Shown: positions 8,299 to 16,745 of the stretch, in pieces | How positions within the stretch are numbered: position 1 is the stretch's first letter | How the letters are laid out: each line of letters starts with the position of its first letter | DNA from: Bacillota bacterium | Lineage (GTDB): Bacteria; Bacillota; Sulfobacillia; JACIYH01 | Length of the DNA: 64,000 bases | Reading direction: 5' to 3' | Assembly (NCBI GenBank): GCA_030019365.1 | Contig: JASEFA010000003.1 | Location: 186,001-250,000, forward strand | The notes under the pieces: model-generated | Database searches by the model: none | What the model was told of the DNA's origin: nothing | Seen by the model: only the letters and a program-made list of their open reading frames with translations | Position numbers and translations under genes: made by a program

Positions 8299-9385
8299 CC
8301 CGCGGCCGCGGCTGCGGGAACTGGGGTATCGGGTGGGAGAGCTGCCCGCGGGACCGGGGAACGCCGTCACCGATGTGGCCGGCGTGCTGGTGGGACACGT
8401 CACCCTTTACCGGCCGGAGGAAGGGGTGTGCACCGGGGTCACAGCCGTGCGACCCCACCCGGGGAACACCTTCCGGGAAAAGGTCCCCGCAGCCGTCCAC
8501 GTCATCAACGGCTTCGGTAAGGCCTCCGGGCTGGCCCAGGTTGCCGAGCTGGGTACCCTGGAGACGCCGGTGATGCTCGTGAATACTCTGGCGGTGGGCA
8601 GCGTGGCGGACGGCCTGGTCCGCTGGATGCTCGAACAGGACCCGGGGATCGGGGGGCCGGCGGGCACCGTCAACCCGGTGGTGATGGAGTGCAACGATGG
8701 GTACCTCAACGACGCCCGCCTCCCGGCCGTCCGCCCGGAGCACGCGACCCGGGCCCTGGAGGCCGCCGGTCCTCTGGCCCCCGCGGAAGGCGCGGTGGGT
8801 GCCGGGACGGGCATGGTCTGTTACGGCTTCAAGGGAGGCATCGGCACCGCCTCCCGGGTGGTGGCGGGGGAGGCGGGGACCTTCACGGTGGGAGTCCTGG
8901 TGCTGGCCAACTTCGGGCGCCGCCGTGACCTCACCATCCTGGGTGTCCCCGTCGGGATGCACCTGGAGAAGCGTGGGGCGGAGGCGGGGGTGGGCGACGG
9001 GTCGGTAATCGTGCTGGTGGCCACCGATGCGCCCCTCGGCGCGCGCCAGTTGGGACGGCTTGCCCGGCGGGGGGTGGTGGGCCTGGCCCGCACCGGCTCC
9101 TTCGTGGGGCACGGCAGCGGCGACTTCGTGCTGGCCTTCAGCACCGCCACCCGTTACCGCCACGACGCACCTGATCGGGTGCAGTGGGCGGCGTTCCTGC
9201 CCGACCACGGAGCCACTTTTGCCGGGCTCATGCGCGCGGTGGTCGAAGGCACGGAAGAGGCGGTGCTCAATGCCCTGTTCCGGGCGACCACCACCCGCGG
9301 CCGCCTGGGGCGGGTGGTGGAGGCTCTACCGGTCGCTCATGTTATTGACATGTTGAAAGGCTCGGGGGAGTATTACAAAAATTGA
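8285..9385 (+). CDS. P1-family (DmpA/BapA) self-processing aminopeptidase
   Basis: Ntn-like serine aminopeptidases of this family cleave themselves before the nucleophile. The 366-residue protein has GDGSVIVLVATDAPLGARQL, where Ser240 is the predicted nucleophile and G239-S240 the self-cleavage point, close to Ser250 of DmpA. GAVGAGTGMVCYGFKGGIGT and the C-terminal TTTRGR are also family-like. The start is GTG 8285, inside the preceding gene; a longer reading from 8156 would only add out-of-frame sequence of that gene. Whether it takes D- or beta-aminoacyl peptides cannot be read from the sequence. Confidence 0.92.
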   Translation: MPASDPRPRLRELGYRVGELPAGPGNAVTDVAGVLVGHVTLYRPEEGVCTGVTAVRPHPGNTFREKVPAAVHVINGFGKASGLAQVAELGTLETPVMLVNTLAVGSVADGLVRWMLEQDPGIGGPAGTVNPVVMECNDGYLNDARLPAVRPEHATRALEAAGPLAPAEGAVGAGTGMVCYGFKGGIGTASRVVAGEAGTFTVGVLVLANFGRRRDLTILGVPVGMHLEKRGAEAGVGDGSVIVLVATDAPLGARQLGRLARRGVVGLARTGSFVGHGSGDFVLAFSTATRYRHDAPDRVQWAAFLPDHGATFAGLMRAVVEGTEEAVLNALFRATTTRGRLGRVVEALPVAHVIDMLKGSGEYYKN

Positions 9386-9442
9386 AAGCTGCTCAGCAGG
9401 AACCCCCATACGAAGGCCGAATATGATTCACGAGTTGGGACT

Positions 9443-9877
9443 ATGGCAGAGCCACGGGAAACGCTGGAATGGACGGTTGCCCTGTATGCCCGCCAGCCCG
9501 GGCGCGCCGCGGTGGCGACGGTGGCGGTGATCGGTTCGGCCGTTCTGGCCTGGTGGTGGTTCCACGAGACCTGGATGGTGGTGGCCACCCTGGTGGTGCT
9601 GGGCGGGGCGGTGGCACCCTACCTGTTTCCCATCAGATATCGCCTGGACGAGAAGGGAGTGAGGCTCAAGAACGGGTTGCTCTGGGATTTCCGCCCGTGG
9701 GACAGGTTTTTCGATTACCGCATCTTCCCCGATGCCGTGCAGCTTTACTTCGATCAGCGGGAGTTGCGCGGGCGCATCCTCAAGGGGCACCTTCTGTTTT
9801 TCGACCGGGAGCAGGTGCTGAGGGACCGGATCGTGGAGATGGTAACACGCAAGGTGGGTGCGAAAAAGGGGGGTTAG
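9443..9877 (+). CDS. Small membrane protein with PH-like C-terminal domain, first gene of the GlmL cluster
   Basis: I do not recognise a named family. The 144-residue protein has an N-terminal amphipathic stretch, two membrane helices (about 22-42 and 45-62) and a cytosolic beta-rich tail. The tail, with RYRLDEKGVRLKNGLLW and repeated aromatic residues, resembles bacterial PH-like domains after paired helices. It ends one base before the first GlmL-family gene, so co-translation is likely. That position suggests an anchor or accessory role for the ATPase pair, but this is inference. Confidence 0.7.
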   Translation: MAEPRETLEWTVALYARQPGRAAVATVAVIGSAVLAWWWFHETWMVVATLVVLGGAVAPYLFPIRYRLDEKGVRLKNGLLWDFRPWDRFFDYRIFPDAVQLYFDQRELRGRILKGHLLFFDREQVLRDRIVEMVTRKVGAKKGG

Positions 9878-9878
9878 A

Positions 9879-11783
9879 ATGAGCCGTAGTAGGCCGCGGG
9901 TCATCCTGGCGACGGACGTGGGGAGCACAACTACCAAGGCGATTCTCATCGAGGATCGGGGCGGCGAGTACCGCCTGGTGGGAAGGGGGGAGATGCCCAC
10001 CACAGTGGAGGCTCCCTGGGAAAACGTGATGATTGGAGTGCGCAAGTCCGTGCGGCGGCTCGAGGAACTCCTCGAACGCCGTTTTTTGGATTCCTCCGGT
10101 CGCCTCGTCCGCCCCGCCGCGGACGGCGAAGGGGTGGATTACTATGTTTCCACCTCCTCCGCGGGCGGTGGCCTGCAGATGATGGTGGCGGGGCTGGTGT
10201 CGAGCATAAGCGCAGCTTCCGCCAACCGGGCCGCCCTCGGTGCCGGTGCCGTTGTCCTGGACGTGATCGCCGTGGACGACGGGAGGTCCACCTCCGAGCA
10301 GATCAGCCGCATCACCGAGCTGCGGCCCGACATCATCCTCATGTCGGGGGGTGTGGACGGGGGGTCGGTATCCTACATCGCCGCCATCGCGGAGACCATC
10401 GTGCAGGCCAATCCCCAGCCGCGTTTCGGCGCCACCTACAAGCTCCCCCTGGTGTACGCGGGTAACCGCGATGCCCAGGACCTCATCCTGGGGGTGACGG
10501 GCTCTGAGCTGGACGTCCATCTGGTGGAGAATCTCCGTCCCCGGCACGACGTGGAGAACCTGGGCCCTGCCCGGGAGGCCATCCACGAGCTGTTCATGAA
10601 CCACGTGATGGCGCAGGCGCCCGGCTATGCCGAACTTATGGAGTGGGTGGACGTGACCATCATGCCCACCCCCGGCGCCGTGGGCCGCATCATCAGCCTG
10701 ATGGCCGAGCAGTACCGGGCCAACATCATCGGGGTCGACATCGGTGGCGCCACCACGGACGTGTTCTCCAGCTTCGAGGGTACCTTCACCCGCACGGTAA
10801 GCGCCAACCTGGGCATGTCCTATTCCATCTGCAACGTCCTGGAAGAGGCGAAAGTCGATAACATCCTGCGCTGGGTTCCCTTCGGGGTGGACGAGGTCAA
10901 GCTTTCCAACTGGATCGCCAACAAGATGGTGCGTCCCACCACCATCCCCATGACCCTGGAGATGCTGGTGCTGGAGCAGGCCCTGTCCAGGGAAGCCCTT
11001 CGTCTCTCCTTCTCCCACCACAAGAGCCTGGCCCGCAAGGTGGAGAAGGAGGAGGCCCGGGCTGCCTGGCACAGCGCCCAGCAGGAGATATTCCGGGCCT
11101 CCGGCCGCGAGATCATCGATATGAAGAAGCTGGATATGCTGGTGGGGTCGGGCGGTGTCCTCTCCCACGCCCCCCGGCGGCAGCAGGCGGCCATGATGCT
11201 CATCGATGCCTTCCAGCCCGAGGGCATCACCCAGCTGGCGGTGGACTCCATCTTCATGATGCCCCACCTGGGGGTGCTTTCCACCACCCATCCCGAGATC
11301 GCCGCCGAGGTATTCGACAAGGACTGCCTGATCCGCCTGGGCACCTGCATAGCCCCCTCGGGGAAGCTGCGGGAGGGGCAACCGGCGGTGGCGGTGCGGG
11401 CCCATCTCCCCGCAGGCGTGCAGGAAGAGAAGGTGGCTTTCGGCGATATCAGGCGCATTCCCCTGGACGTGGGGCAGACGGCAAAGGTGGAAGTGATTCC
11501 GGCCGGGGCCCTGGATGCCGGCGCCGGCAAGGGCCGCCGCCTGGAGGCCACCGTGCACGGGGGTCTGGTGGGGATCGTGATCGATGCCCGGGGCCGCCCT
11601 CTGGAACTGCCTTCGGAACCGGCCCGCCGGGTGCAGAAGCTCACCGAGTGGTTCGAGGCCTTGGACCTCTATCCTGGGGATCTGCTCCGCAAGTACCAGG
11701 CCGCCCATCCCGTGGGCAAGGCGCCCGTTCCCGGCAGGCCGGAAGGAGGGGAGAAGCGTGGCGGTCTCTTCTGGCGTCGCTGA
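9879..11783 (+). CDS. GlmL/MutL-family ASKHA ATPase, copy 1
   Basis: Belongs to the family annotated as glutamate mutase accessory protein GlmL/MutL, actin-like ATPases of unproven role. It has 634 residues from ATG 9879. The phosphate-1 loop TDVGSTTTKAIL is at about 12-23, phosphate-2 GVDIGGATTDVFS near 285-297, and the adenosine motif GSGGVLSHAPRR near 424-435. The segment YVSTSSAGGGLQMMVAG is shared by all three copies in this window. No glutamate mutase GlmS/GlmE subunit occurs here, so the usual product name should not be taken literally. The 3' end overlaps the partner gene by 26 nt. Confidence 0.9.
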   Translation: MSRSRPRVILATDVGSTTTKAILIEDRGGEYRLVGRGEMPTTVEAPWENVMIGVRKSVRRLEELLERRFLDSSGRLVRPAADGEGVDYYVSTSSAGGGLQMMVAGLVSSISAASANRAALGAGAVVLDVIAVDDGRSTSEQISRITELRPDIILMSGGVDGGSVSYIAAIAETIVQANPQPRFGATYKLPLVYAGNRDAQDLILGVTGSELDVHLVENLRPRHDVENLGPAREAIHELFMNHVMAQAPGYAELMEWVDVTIMPTPGAVGRIISLMAEQYRANIIGVDIGGATTDVFSSFEGTFTRTVSANLGMSYSICNVLEEAKVDNILRWVPFGVDEVKLSNWIANKMVRPTTIPMTLEMLVLEQALSREALRLSFSHHKSLARKVEKEEARAAWHSAQQEIFRASGREIIDMKKLDMLVGSGGVLSHAPRRQQAAMMLIDAFQPEGITQLAVDSIFMMPHLGVLSTTHPEIAAEVFDKDCLIRLGTCIAPSGKLREGQPAVAVRAHLPAGVQEEKVAFGDIRRIPLDVGQTAKVEVIPAGALDAGAGKGRRLEATVHGGLVGIVIDARGRPLELPSEPARRVQKLTEWFEALDLYPGDLLRKYQAAHPVGKAPVPGRPEGGEKRGGLFWRR

Positions 11784-13104
11784 TTACGTGATCCAGCGCG
11801 TGCGCAAGGTGCGCAAGCTGCCCCTGCCCGGGGAGGTCCTGGTAGGGCCGGGCGAGCGGGTGGAACCGGATACCCCGGTGGCCCGCATCAGCCTGCGGCC
11901 CGGCATCCCCTGGGTGCTGCCCGTGGCCCGCCTGCTGGGCATCGAGCCCGCCGACCTGGGCAAGGCCATGCTGGTAAAGGTGGGGGACCAGGTCAAGACC
12001 AAGCAGGTGATCGCGATCGCCGAGAAGGGCCTGTATGGTCGCAAGGAATACGAATCCCCCACCGACGGCATGGTCGAGGACATCTCCACGGCTTCGGGGC
12101 GGGTAATCGTCAGAGAAGAGTTTGGTCGCGAAGAACCCCCCGTCCAGGTGGACGTCGCCTTCGAGCTGGGGTGCCGGCCCAAGGACGTACCCAGGCACAT
12201 GATCACGCCCGTGGGCAAGGAAGTCAAGAAGGGTCAGATGATCGCCAAGAAGGGCGAGCAGGCGGCGTTCTTCACCAAGACCTGCCTGACCCCCGTCTCG
12301 GGTGTGATCGCCGAGGTCAACGCCCAGACCGGCATGGTGACCATTGCCAGGCCGTTCAAGGAAGTGGTGGTGAAGGCGTACATCAGCGGGGTGGTTACGG
12401 ATGTACTGCCCCGCCGGGGCGTGGTGGTGGAGGCTCCGGCCGTGCGCCTGACCGGGATCTTCGGCCTGGGCCGGGAAACCCACGGTCCCATCCAGGTGGT
12501 GGTCTCCTGCCCCGATGAGACGCTCACCGGGGACCTCATCGACGAAAAGTGCGCCGGGAAGATCGTGGTGGGGGGCGGTTACGCCACCAACGAGGCTCTG
12601 GTCAAGGCGCTTCAGGTGGGGGCGCGCGGGGTGGTGACCGGTACCGCAAACTACCTGGACCTGGTCCGCTCCCTGGGGGTGCGCCTGGGGGTGGGCATCA
12701 CCGGCCAGGAGGACATCGACATCACCGTGATCCTCATCGAGGGATTCGGGGGCCTGGCCATGCGCGAGCACGTCTTCCGCAGCCTCAAGGCCCTGGAGGG
12801 GCGGCTGGCTTCCATCAACGGAGCCACTCAGATCAGGGCGGGCGCCATCCGGCCGGAGATCGTGGTTCCCTTTCCCGACTACCAGGGGCCGGTGGTGGAG
12901 GAACAGGTGGCCGACGAGGAGTTGTGCCGCGGCCAGCGCGTACGGCTGATCACCGACCCTTACTTCGGGCGCCTGGGCCACATCGTTGAGATTCCCCGGC
13001 AGCCCATGGTGGCGGAGACGGAGGCGCGCGTCCCCATGGTGGAAGTGGCAGTGGACGGAGGGGAACGCGTCGTGGTCCCCAGGGCCAATGTGGAGCTTTT
13101 CTAG
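11758..13104 (+). CDS. Barrel-sandwich/KOW-like partner protein of GlmL, copy 1
   Basis: Unnamed family, 448 residues from GTG 11758 (preceded by GGAAGGAGGGGAG). The N-terminal half has three segments like barrel-sandwich hybrid (lipoyl/RnfC-type) folds: LPLPGEVLVGPGERVEPDT, VGDQVKTKQVIA with ESPTDGMVEDI, and VGKEVKKGQMIAKKG with TPVSGVIAEV. None has a biotin or lipoyl lysine motif. The middle has GKIVVGGGYATNEALVKAL, VILIEGFGGLAM and SINGATQIRAG, conserved with copies 2 and partly 3. The end, GQRVRLITDPYFGRLGHIVE, looks KOW-like. No signal peptide or membrane helix. Probably acts in the cytosol with the ATPase it overlaps. Confidence 0.85.
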   Translation: MAVSSGVADYVIQRVRKVRKLPLPGEVLVGPGERVEPDTPVARISLRPGIPWVLPVARLLGIEPADLGKAMLVKVGDQVKTKQVIAIAEKGLYGRKEYESPTDGMVEDISTASGRVIVREEFGREEPPVQVDVAFELGCRPKDVPRHMITPVGKEVKKGQMIAKKGEQAAFFTKTCLTPVSGVIAEVNAQTGMVTIARPFKEVVVKAYISGVVTDVLPRRGVVVEAPAVRLTGIFGLGRETHGPIQVVVSCPDETLTGDLIDEKCAGKIVVGGGYATNEALVKALQVGARGVVTGTANYLDLVRSLGVRLGVGITGQEDIDITVILIEGFGGLAMREHVFRSLKALEGRLASINGATQIRAGAIRPEIVVPFPDYQGPVVEEQVADEELCRGQRVRLITDPYFGRLGHIVEIPRQPMVAETEARVPMVEVAVDGGERVVVPRANVELF

Positions 13105-13146
13105 CGGCCGTGGCCCTGAAACGGCGGCCGCAGGGAGGTGGGGGCG

Positions 13147-13581
13147 GTGCCCCGCTGGCTCGATAACTGGATGATCTACGAGATCACGCCGCAGGAACGG
13201 GACCAGCTCATCGAGAAGCTGGCCCGGCTGGTGCGCCGCTTCGGGATGTACACCCCCGCCATATTCATGCTCGAGACAGGCAAGGATCTGAGCTGGCTGG
13301 GCAGCCAGTTCATGCACCTCTTCTCTCCCGTGATCACCCTGGTCTGGGGAGATTTTGAGAAGCTGGCCTTTCTCCTGGAGGACAAGCAGAACGTGGAGCG
13401 CCTGATCCAGCGCATCGAGGAGCTGTCAGAGGAAGAGAAAAGGCAGGCCCGGGAGCGCCGGGCGGCGGCCCGTCCCGGGCGCCCGGCCCCCAAGGACAAC
13501 CGTGCCCCGGGGGATGACCGGCCCGCGGCCCGCGAGGACAACCGGGCCGGAGAGCGGAGGGATAAGAGTCGTGCCCGCTGA
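13147..13581 (+). CDS. Small hydrophilic-tailed protein between the two GlmL pairs
   Basis: Not recognised. About 144 residues from GTG 13147, with GGGAGGTG 6 nt upstream; GTG 13138 is an alternative. The first 100 residues are helical and amphipathic: WMIYEITPQERDQLIEKLAR, then a hydrophobic FMHLFSPVITLVWGDFEKLA and RLIQRIEELSEEE. The last 45 are highly charged, rich in Arg, Pro and Asp and probably disordered. It overlaps the second ATPase start by 11 nt, so it belongs to the same operon and may tether or regulate that pair. Confidence 0.75.
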   Translation: MPRWLDNWMIYEITPQERDQLIEKLARLVRRFGMYTPAIFMLETGKDLSWLGSQFMHLFSPVITLVWGDFEKLAFLLEDKQNVERLIQRIEELSEEEKRQARERRAAARPGRPAPKDNRAPGDDRPAAREDNRAGERRDKSRAR

Positions 13582-15388
13582 GATCACATCGGTGCTGGCC
13601 ACCGACTGCGGCAGCACCACCACCAAGGCCATCCTCATCGACAAAGTGGGCGACGAGTACCGGCTGGTGGTGCGGGGGGAAGCCCCCACCACGGTGGAGC
13701 GTCCCTTCGAGGACGTAACCATGGGAGTGCGCAACGCCGTCCGCGAGGTGGAGGAGCTAACCGGGAGGAAGTTTCTCTCGGAGGAAGGGATAATCACCCC
13801 CCGGCAACCCGACGGCAGCGGGGTGGATACTTACCTTTCCACCTCCAGTGCCGGGGGCGGGCTGCAGATGATGGTGGCGGGGGTGGTCAAGAGCATGACC
13901 ACCGAGAGTGCCCAGCGGGCCGCCCTGGGGGCGGGGGCCATCGTGATGGACGCGGTGGCCATCGACGACGGGCGCAAGACCCACGAGAAGATCGCCCTCA
14001 TCCGCCACCTGCGCCCGGACATGATCCTGCTCTCGGGTGGAGTGGACGGGGGCACCGTCACCCACGTGGTGCAGATCGCCGAGCTGCTGGCGGCGGCCGA
14101 GCCCCGGCCCCGGCTGGGCATTGGTTTCCGGCTGCCGGTGATTTATGCGGGCAACCGGGATGCCCGTCCCCACATGGAGCGCATCCTGGGGGAGCGTTTC
14201 GACCTGCGCACGGTGGACAACCTGCGCCCGGTGCTGGAGCAGGAGGTGCTGGCGCCGGCGCGGGAGGAGATCCACAACCTGTTCATGGAGCACGTGATGG
14301 CCCAGGCCCCCGGCTACAACAGGCTCATGACCTGGACGGACGCGCCCATCATGCCCACGCCCGCGGCCGTGGGACTGGGCATGCAGACGGCGGCGCGGGA
14401 GTATGGCCTGAACGTGATCGGGGTGGACATCGGGGGGGCGACCACGGACGTCTTTTCCGTGTACGGGGAGCGTTTCGTGCGCACGGTGAGCGCCAACCTG
14501 GGCATGTCCTATTCCATCTGCAACGTCTTGCTGGAAGCGGGGCTTCCCAACATCGTACGCTGGATTCCCTTCCCGGTTGACGAGGCCGACATCCGCAACC
14601 GCATCCGGAACAAGATGATCCGTCCCACCACCGTACCCCAGACCCTGGAGGAGCTGGCCATCGAGCAGGGCCTGGCGCGGGAGGCCCTGCGCCTTGCCTT
14701 CGAGCACCACAAGACCCTGGCGGTGGGGTTGAAGGGGGTGCAGCGGCAGCGCACCATCGACGACACCTTCACCCAGGTGGGGGCGGAGACGTACATCGAC
14801 CTCATGGAGCTGGGTCTGCTCATAGGCTCGGGCGGGGTGCTCTCCCATGCTCCCCGGCGGGTGCAGGCGGCCCTGATGATGCTGGACGCGTTTCAGCCGG
14901 AAGGTGTCACCCGGCTGGCGGTGGATTCCATCTTCATGATGCCGCAGCTGGGGGTGCTGTCCACGGTACACGAGCAGGCGGCCGCGCAGGTGTTCGACCG
15001 CGACTGCCTGATCCACCTGGGCACGGCGGTGGCCCCGGTGGGGCAGGGCAGGGAAGGGGAGCCGTGCCTGGTGGTGACCCTGCACCTGCCGGGGGGAAAG
15101 GTGGTCAAAGAGGAGCTGGCGTACGGCCAGATCCGGCGCCTCCCGCTGGAGGTGGGGGAGGAGGCGGAAGCCGAGATCCATCCTGCCCGCGGGTTCGACG
15201 TGGGGCGGGGCCGGGGGCATGCCCTGCGCACCATCCTGCATGGGGGAGTGGCGGGGATCATTCTGGATTGCCGGGGACGGCCTCTGGTGCTGTCCTCCGA
15301 GCCCGCCCGGCGCTGGCAGAAGCTGCGGGAATGGGCTCTGGCCGTCGACCTGTATCCGCGCCAGTTCCTGGAGAAGCTGGGTGGTTAG
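13571..15388 (+). CDS. GlmL/MutL-family ASKHA ATPase, copy 2
   Basis: A paralogue of copy 1, with 605 residues from GTG 13571. The same three nucleotide motifs are present: TDCGSTTTKAIL near 11-22, VDIGGATTDVFSVYG near 283, and GSGGVLSHAPRR near 419. It shares SANLGMSYSICNVL and the segment FQPEGVTRLAVDSIFMMPQL with copy 1. The similarity runs end to end, indicating tandem duplication of the whole pair rather than domain shuffling. It is followed after 12 bases by its own partner gene, keeping the ATPase-then-partner order. Confidence 0.9.
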   Translation: MPAEITSVLATDCGSTTTKAILIDKVGDEYRLVVRGEAPTTVERPFEDVTMGVRNAVREVEELTGRKFLSEEGIITPRQPDGSGVDTYLSTSSAGGGLQMMVAGVVKSMTTESAQRAALGAGAIVMDAVAIDDGRKTHEKIALIRHLRPDMILLSGGVDGGTVTHVVQIAELLAAAEPRPRLGIGFRLPVIYAGNRDARPHMERILGERFDLRTVDNLRPVLEQEVLAPAREEIHNLFMEHVMAQAPGYNRLMTWTDAPIMPTPAAVGLGMQTAAREYGLNVIGVDIGGATTDVFSVYGERFVRTVSANLGMSYSICNVLLEAGLPNIVRWIPFPVDEADIRNRIRNKMIRPTTVPQTLEELAIEQGLAREALRLAFEHHKTLAVGLKGVQRQRTIDDTFTQVGAETYIDLMELGLLIGSGGVLSHAPRRVQAALMMLDAFQPEGVTRLAVDSIFMMPQLGVLSTVHEQAAAQVFDRDCLIHLGTAVAPVGQGREGEPCLVVTLHLPGGKVVKEELAYGQIRRLPLEVGEEAEAEIHPARGFDVGRGRGHALRTILHGGVAGIILDCRGRPLVLSSEPARRWQKLREWALAVDLYPRQFLEKLGG

Positions 15389-15400
15389 GGAGGGAACGAC

Positions 15401-16627
15401 ATGGCCCACGCATACACTCCCGGTCTGAAAGTCACAGAGTACGCCGTCATCCGGCGGCAGCGCCGGTTGCCCATCCCCGGCCGGGTGCTGGTGGAGCGGG
15501 GGCAGAGGGTGGGTCCCGATGCCGTGGTGGCCGAGGCATCTTTGCCCGGCAATCCAAACACGGTGAACGCGGCCGCCGCCCTGGGCGCGGACCCTTCCGA
15601 CCTGCCCCACCTGATGGTCAAGAAGGTGGGCGATCCCGTGCGGAAGGGGGAGGTGATCGCCCGTTATCGGGCGCTGTTTGGACTGGTCTCGAGCAAGTGC
15701 ACTTCTCCCGTGGACGGGGCTGTCGAGTCGGTATCCGAGGTCACCGGGCAGGTGATCGTGCGGGAGCCGCCCATTCCCGTGCAGGTGAGGGCGTACCTGG
15801 AGGGCGCGGTAGCCGAGGTGATACCCCGGGAAGGGGTAGTGGTGGAGTCTCAGGGCGCGTTCATCCAGGGCATCTTCGGGGTGGGCGGGGAGACGTACGG
15901 GGAGATCCAGGTGGTGGTGGCCAACCCTGAAGAGGTGCTGGAGGCTTCCGCCATCCTTCCTGCCCACCGGGGCAAGGTGCTGGTGGGGGGATCGCTGGTG
16001 ACCGGTGCCGCCCTGCGCCGGGCGGTGGAAGTGGGGGCCCGCGGAGTGGTGGCGGGCGGGATCATCGACCGCGACCTGATCGGGTTCCTGGGCCATGACA
16101 TCGGGGTGGCCATCACCGGACACGAAGACATCCCCATCACCGTGATCGTAACCGAGGGTTTCGGCCAGATGACCATGGCCCACCGCACTTTCGAATTGCT
16201 GCAGTCTCTCGGCGGCCGCATGGCCTCCATCAACGGCGCCACCCAGATCCGGGCCGGAGTGATGCGCCCGGAGATCGTGGTACCCGTCAGCCGCCGGCCG
16301 TCGGCCGCCGCCCGCCCCGCCGCGGGCAGCACCTCTGCGGGCGATGCTGCCAGCGGTGGGCGTGCCTCTGCGGGCGATGCCGCCAGCAGTGGGCTCACCT
16401 CTGCGGGCCAGGCTGGTAGTGGGGGGGTGTCCCAGGGTCTGGTGCCCGGGACGCGCATCCGCATCATCCGCGAACCCTACTTCGGCCGGCTGGCCCACGT
16501 GACCGAGCTGCCTCCCGAGCTGCAGGTCATCGAAACTGAGGCCAAGGTGCGCATCCTGCACGCCCGTCTGGATTCGGGCGAACTCGTGACCGTACCCCGC
16601 GCCAACGTCGAAATCATCGAAGACTAA
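15401..16627 (+). CDS. Barrel-sandwich/KOW-like partner protein of GlmL, copy 2
   Basis: A paralogue of the copy 1 partner, with 408 residues from ATG 15401. RRLPIPGRVLVERGQRVGP and VGDPVRKGEVIARY with TSPVDGAVESV form the barrel-sandwich part. It lacks the separate VGKEV-type block of copy 1, which explains its shorter length. GKVLVGGSLVTGAALRRAV, TVIVTEGFGQMTM and SINGATQIRAG are conserved, and the KOW-like end GTRIRIIREPYFGRLAHVTE is present. Between SINGATQIRAG and that end sits a Ser/Ala/Gly linker made of three 11-residue repeats, absent from copy 1. Confidence 0.86.
   Translation: MAHAYTPGLKVTEYAVIRRQRRLPIPGRVLVERGQRVGPDAVVAEASLPGNPNTVNAAAALGADPSDLPHLMVKKVGDPVRKGEVIARYRALFGLVSSKCTSPVDGAVESVSEVTGQVIVREPPIPVQVRAYLEGAVAEVIPREGVVVESQGAFIQGIFGVGGETYGEIQVVVANPEEVLEASAILPAHRGKVLVGGSLVTGAALRRAVEVGARGVVAGGIIDRDLIGFLGHDIGVAITGHEDIPITVIVTEGFGQMTMAHRTFELLQSLGGRMASINGATQIRAGVMRPEIVVPVSRRPSAAARPAAGSTSAGDAASGGRASAGDAASSGLTSAGQAGSGGVSQGLVPGTRIRIIREPYFGRLAHVTELPPELQVIETEAKVRILHARLDSGELVTVPRANVEIIED
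16328..16426 (+). repeat. Three tandem 33-nt in-frame repeats in the copy 2 partner gene
   Basis: Units 16328-16360, 16361-16393 and 16394-16426 each encode 11 residues: STSAGDAASGG, RASAGDAASSG and LTSAGQAGSGG. The shared nucleotide core is CCTCTGCGGGC, followed by a diverging second half. Units 1 and 2 are near-identical and unit 3 is more diverged, as expected from stepwise slippage or unequal exchange. The repeats form the linker before the KOW-like domain. Confidence 0.9.
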
Positions 16628-16745
16628 CCTTGCATCCCCATGGGGCGCGTGCGCTGGTCTGCACGGCGACGAGCGGCGCAGGAATTACCGGGGCGTGGGT
16701 AGAAAGCCTCCTTGCTAGCGGTGGCGGCGGCAGGAGGTTGAGCCG

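Noticed and set aside
9879-11783. Annotation as glutamate mutase (methylaspartate mutase) accessory protein taken at face value.
   Set aside because: No mutase S or E subunit or methylaspartate pathway gene is present, and the gene exists in three copies with a partner that I do not associate with glutamate mutase.
16328-16426. Tandem 33-nt repeats considered as a CRISPR-like array.
   Set aside because: The units are directly adjacent without spacers, are in frame, and lie inside a conserved coding gene.
13757-16561. Very long minus-strand open frames opposite the GlmL genes (up to 934 codons), and similar ones opposite formate dehydrogenase and guaA.
   Set aside because: High third-position GC removes stop codons from the antisense frames. 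Their translations are low-complexity His/Gln/Arg/Pro text without motifs, while the plus-strand frames carry clear family motifs.
11758-16627. Barrel-sandwich segments of the partner proteins considered as biotin or lipoyl carriers.
   Set aside because: No MKM or DKA/DKV-type modified lysine lies at the hairpin turn in any copy, so they are structural folds without a visible attachment site.
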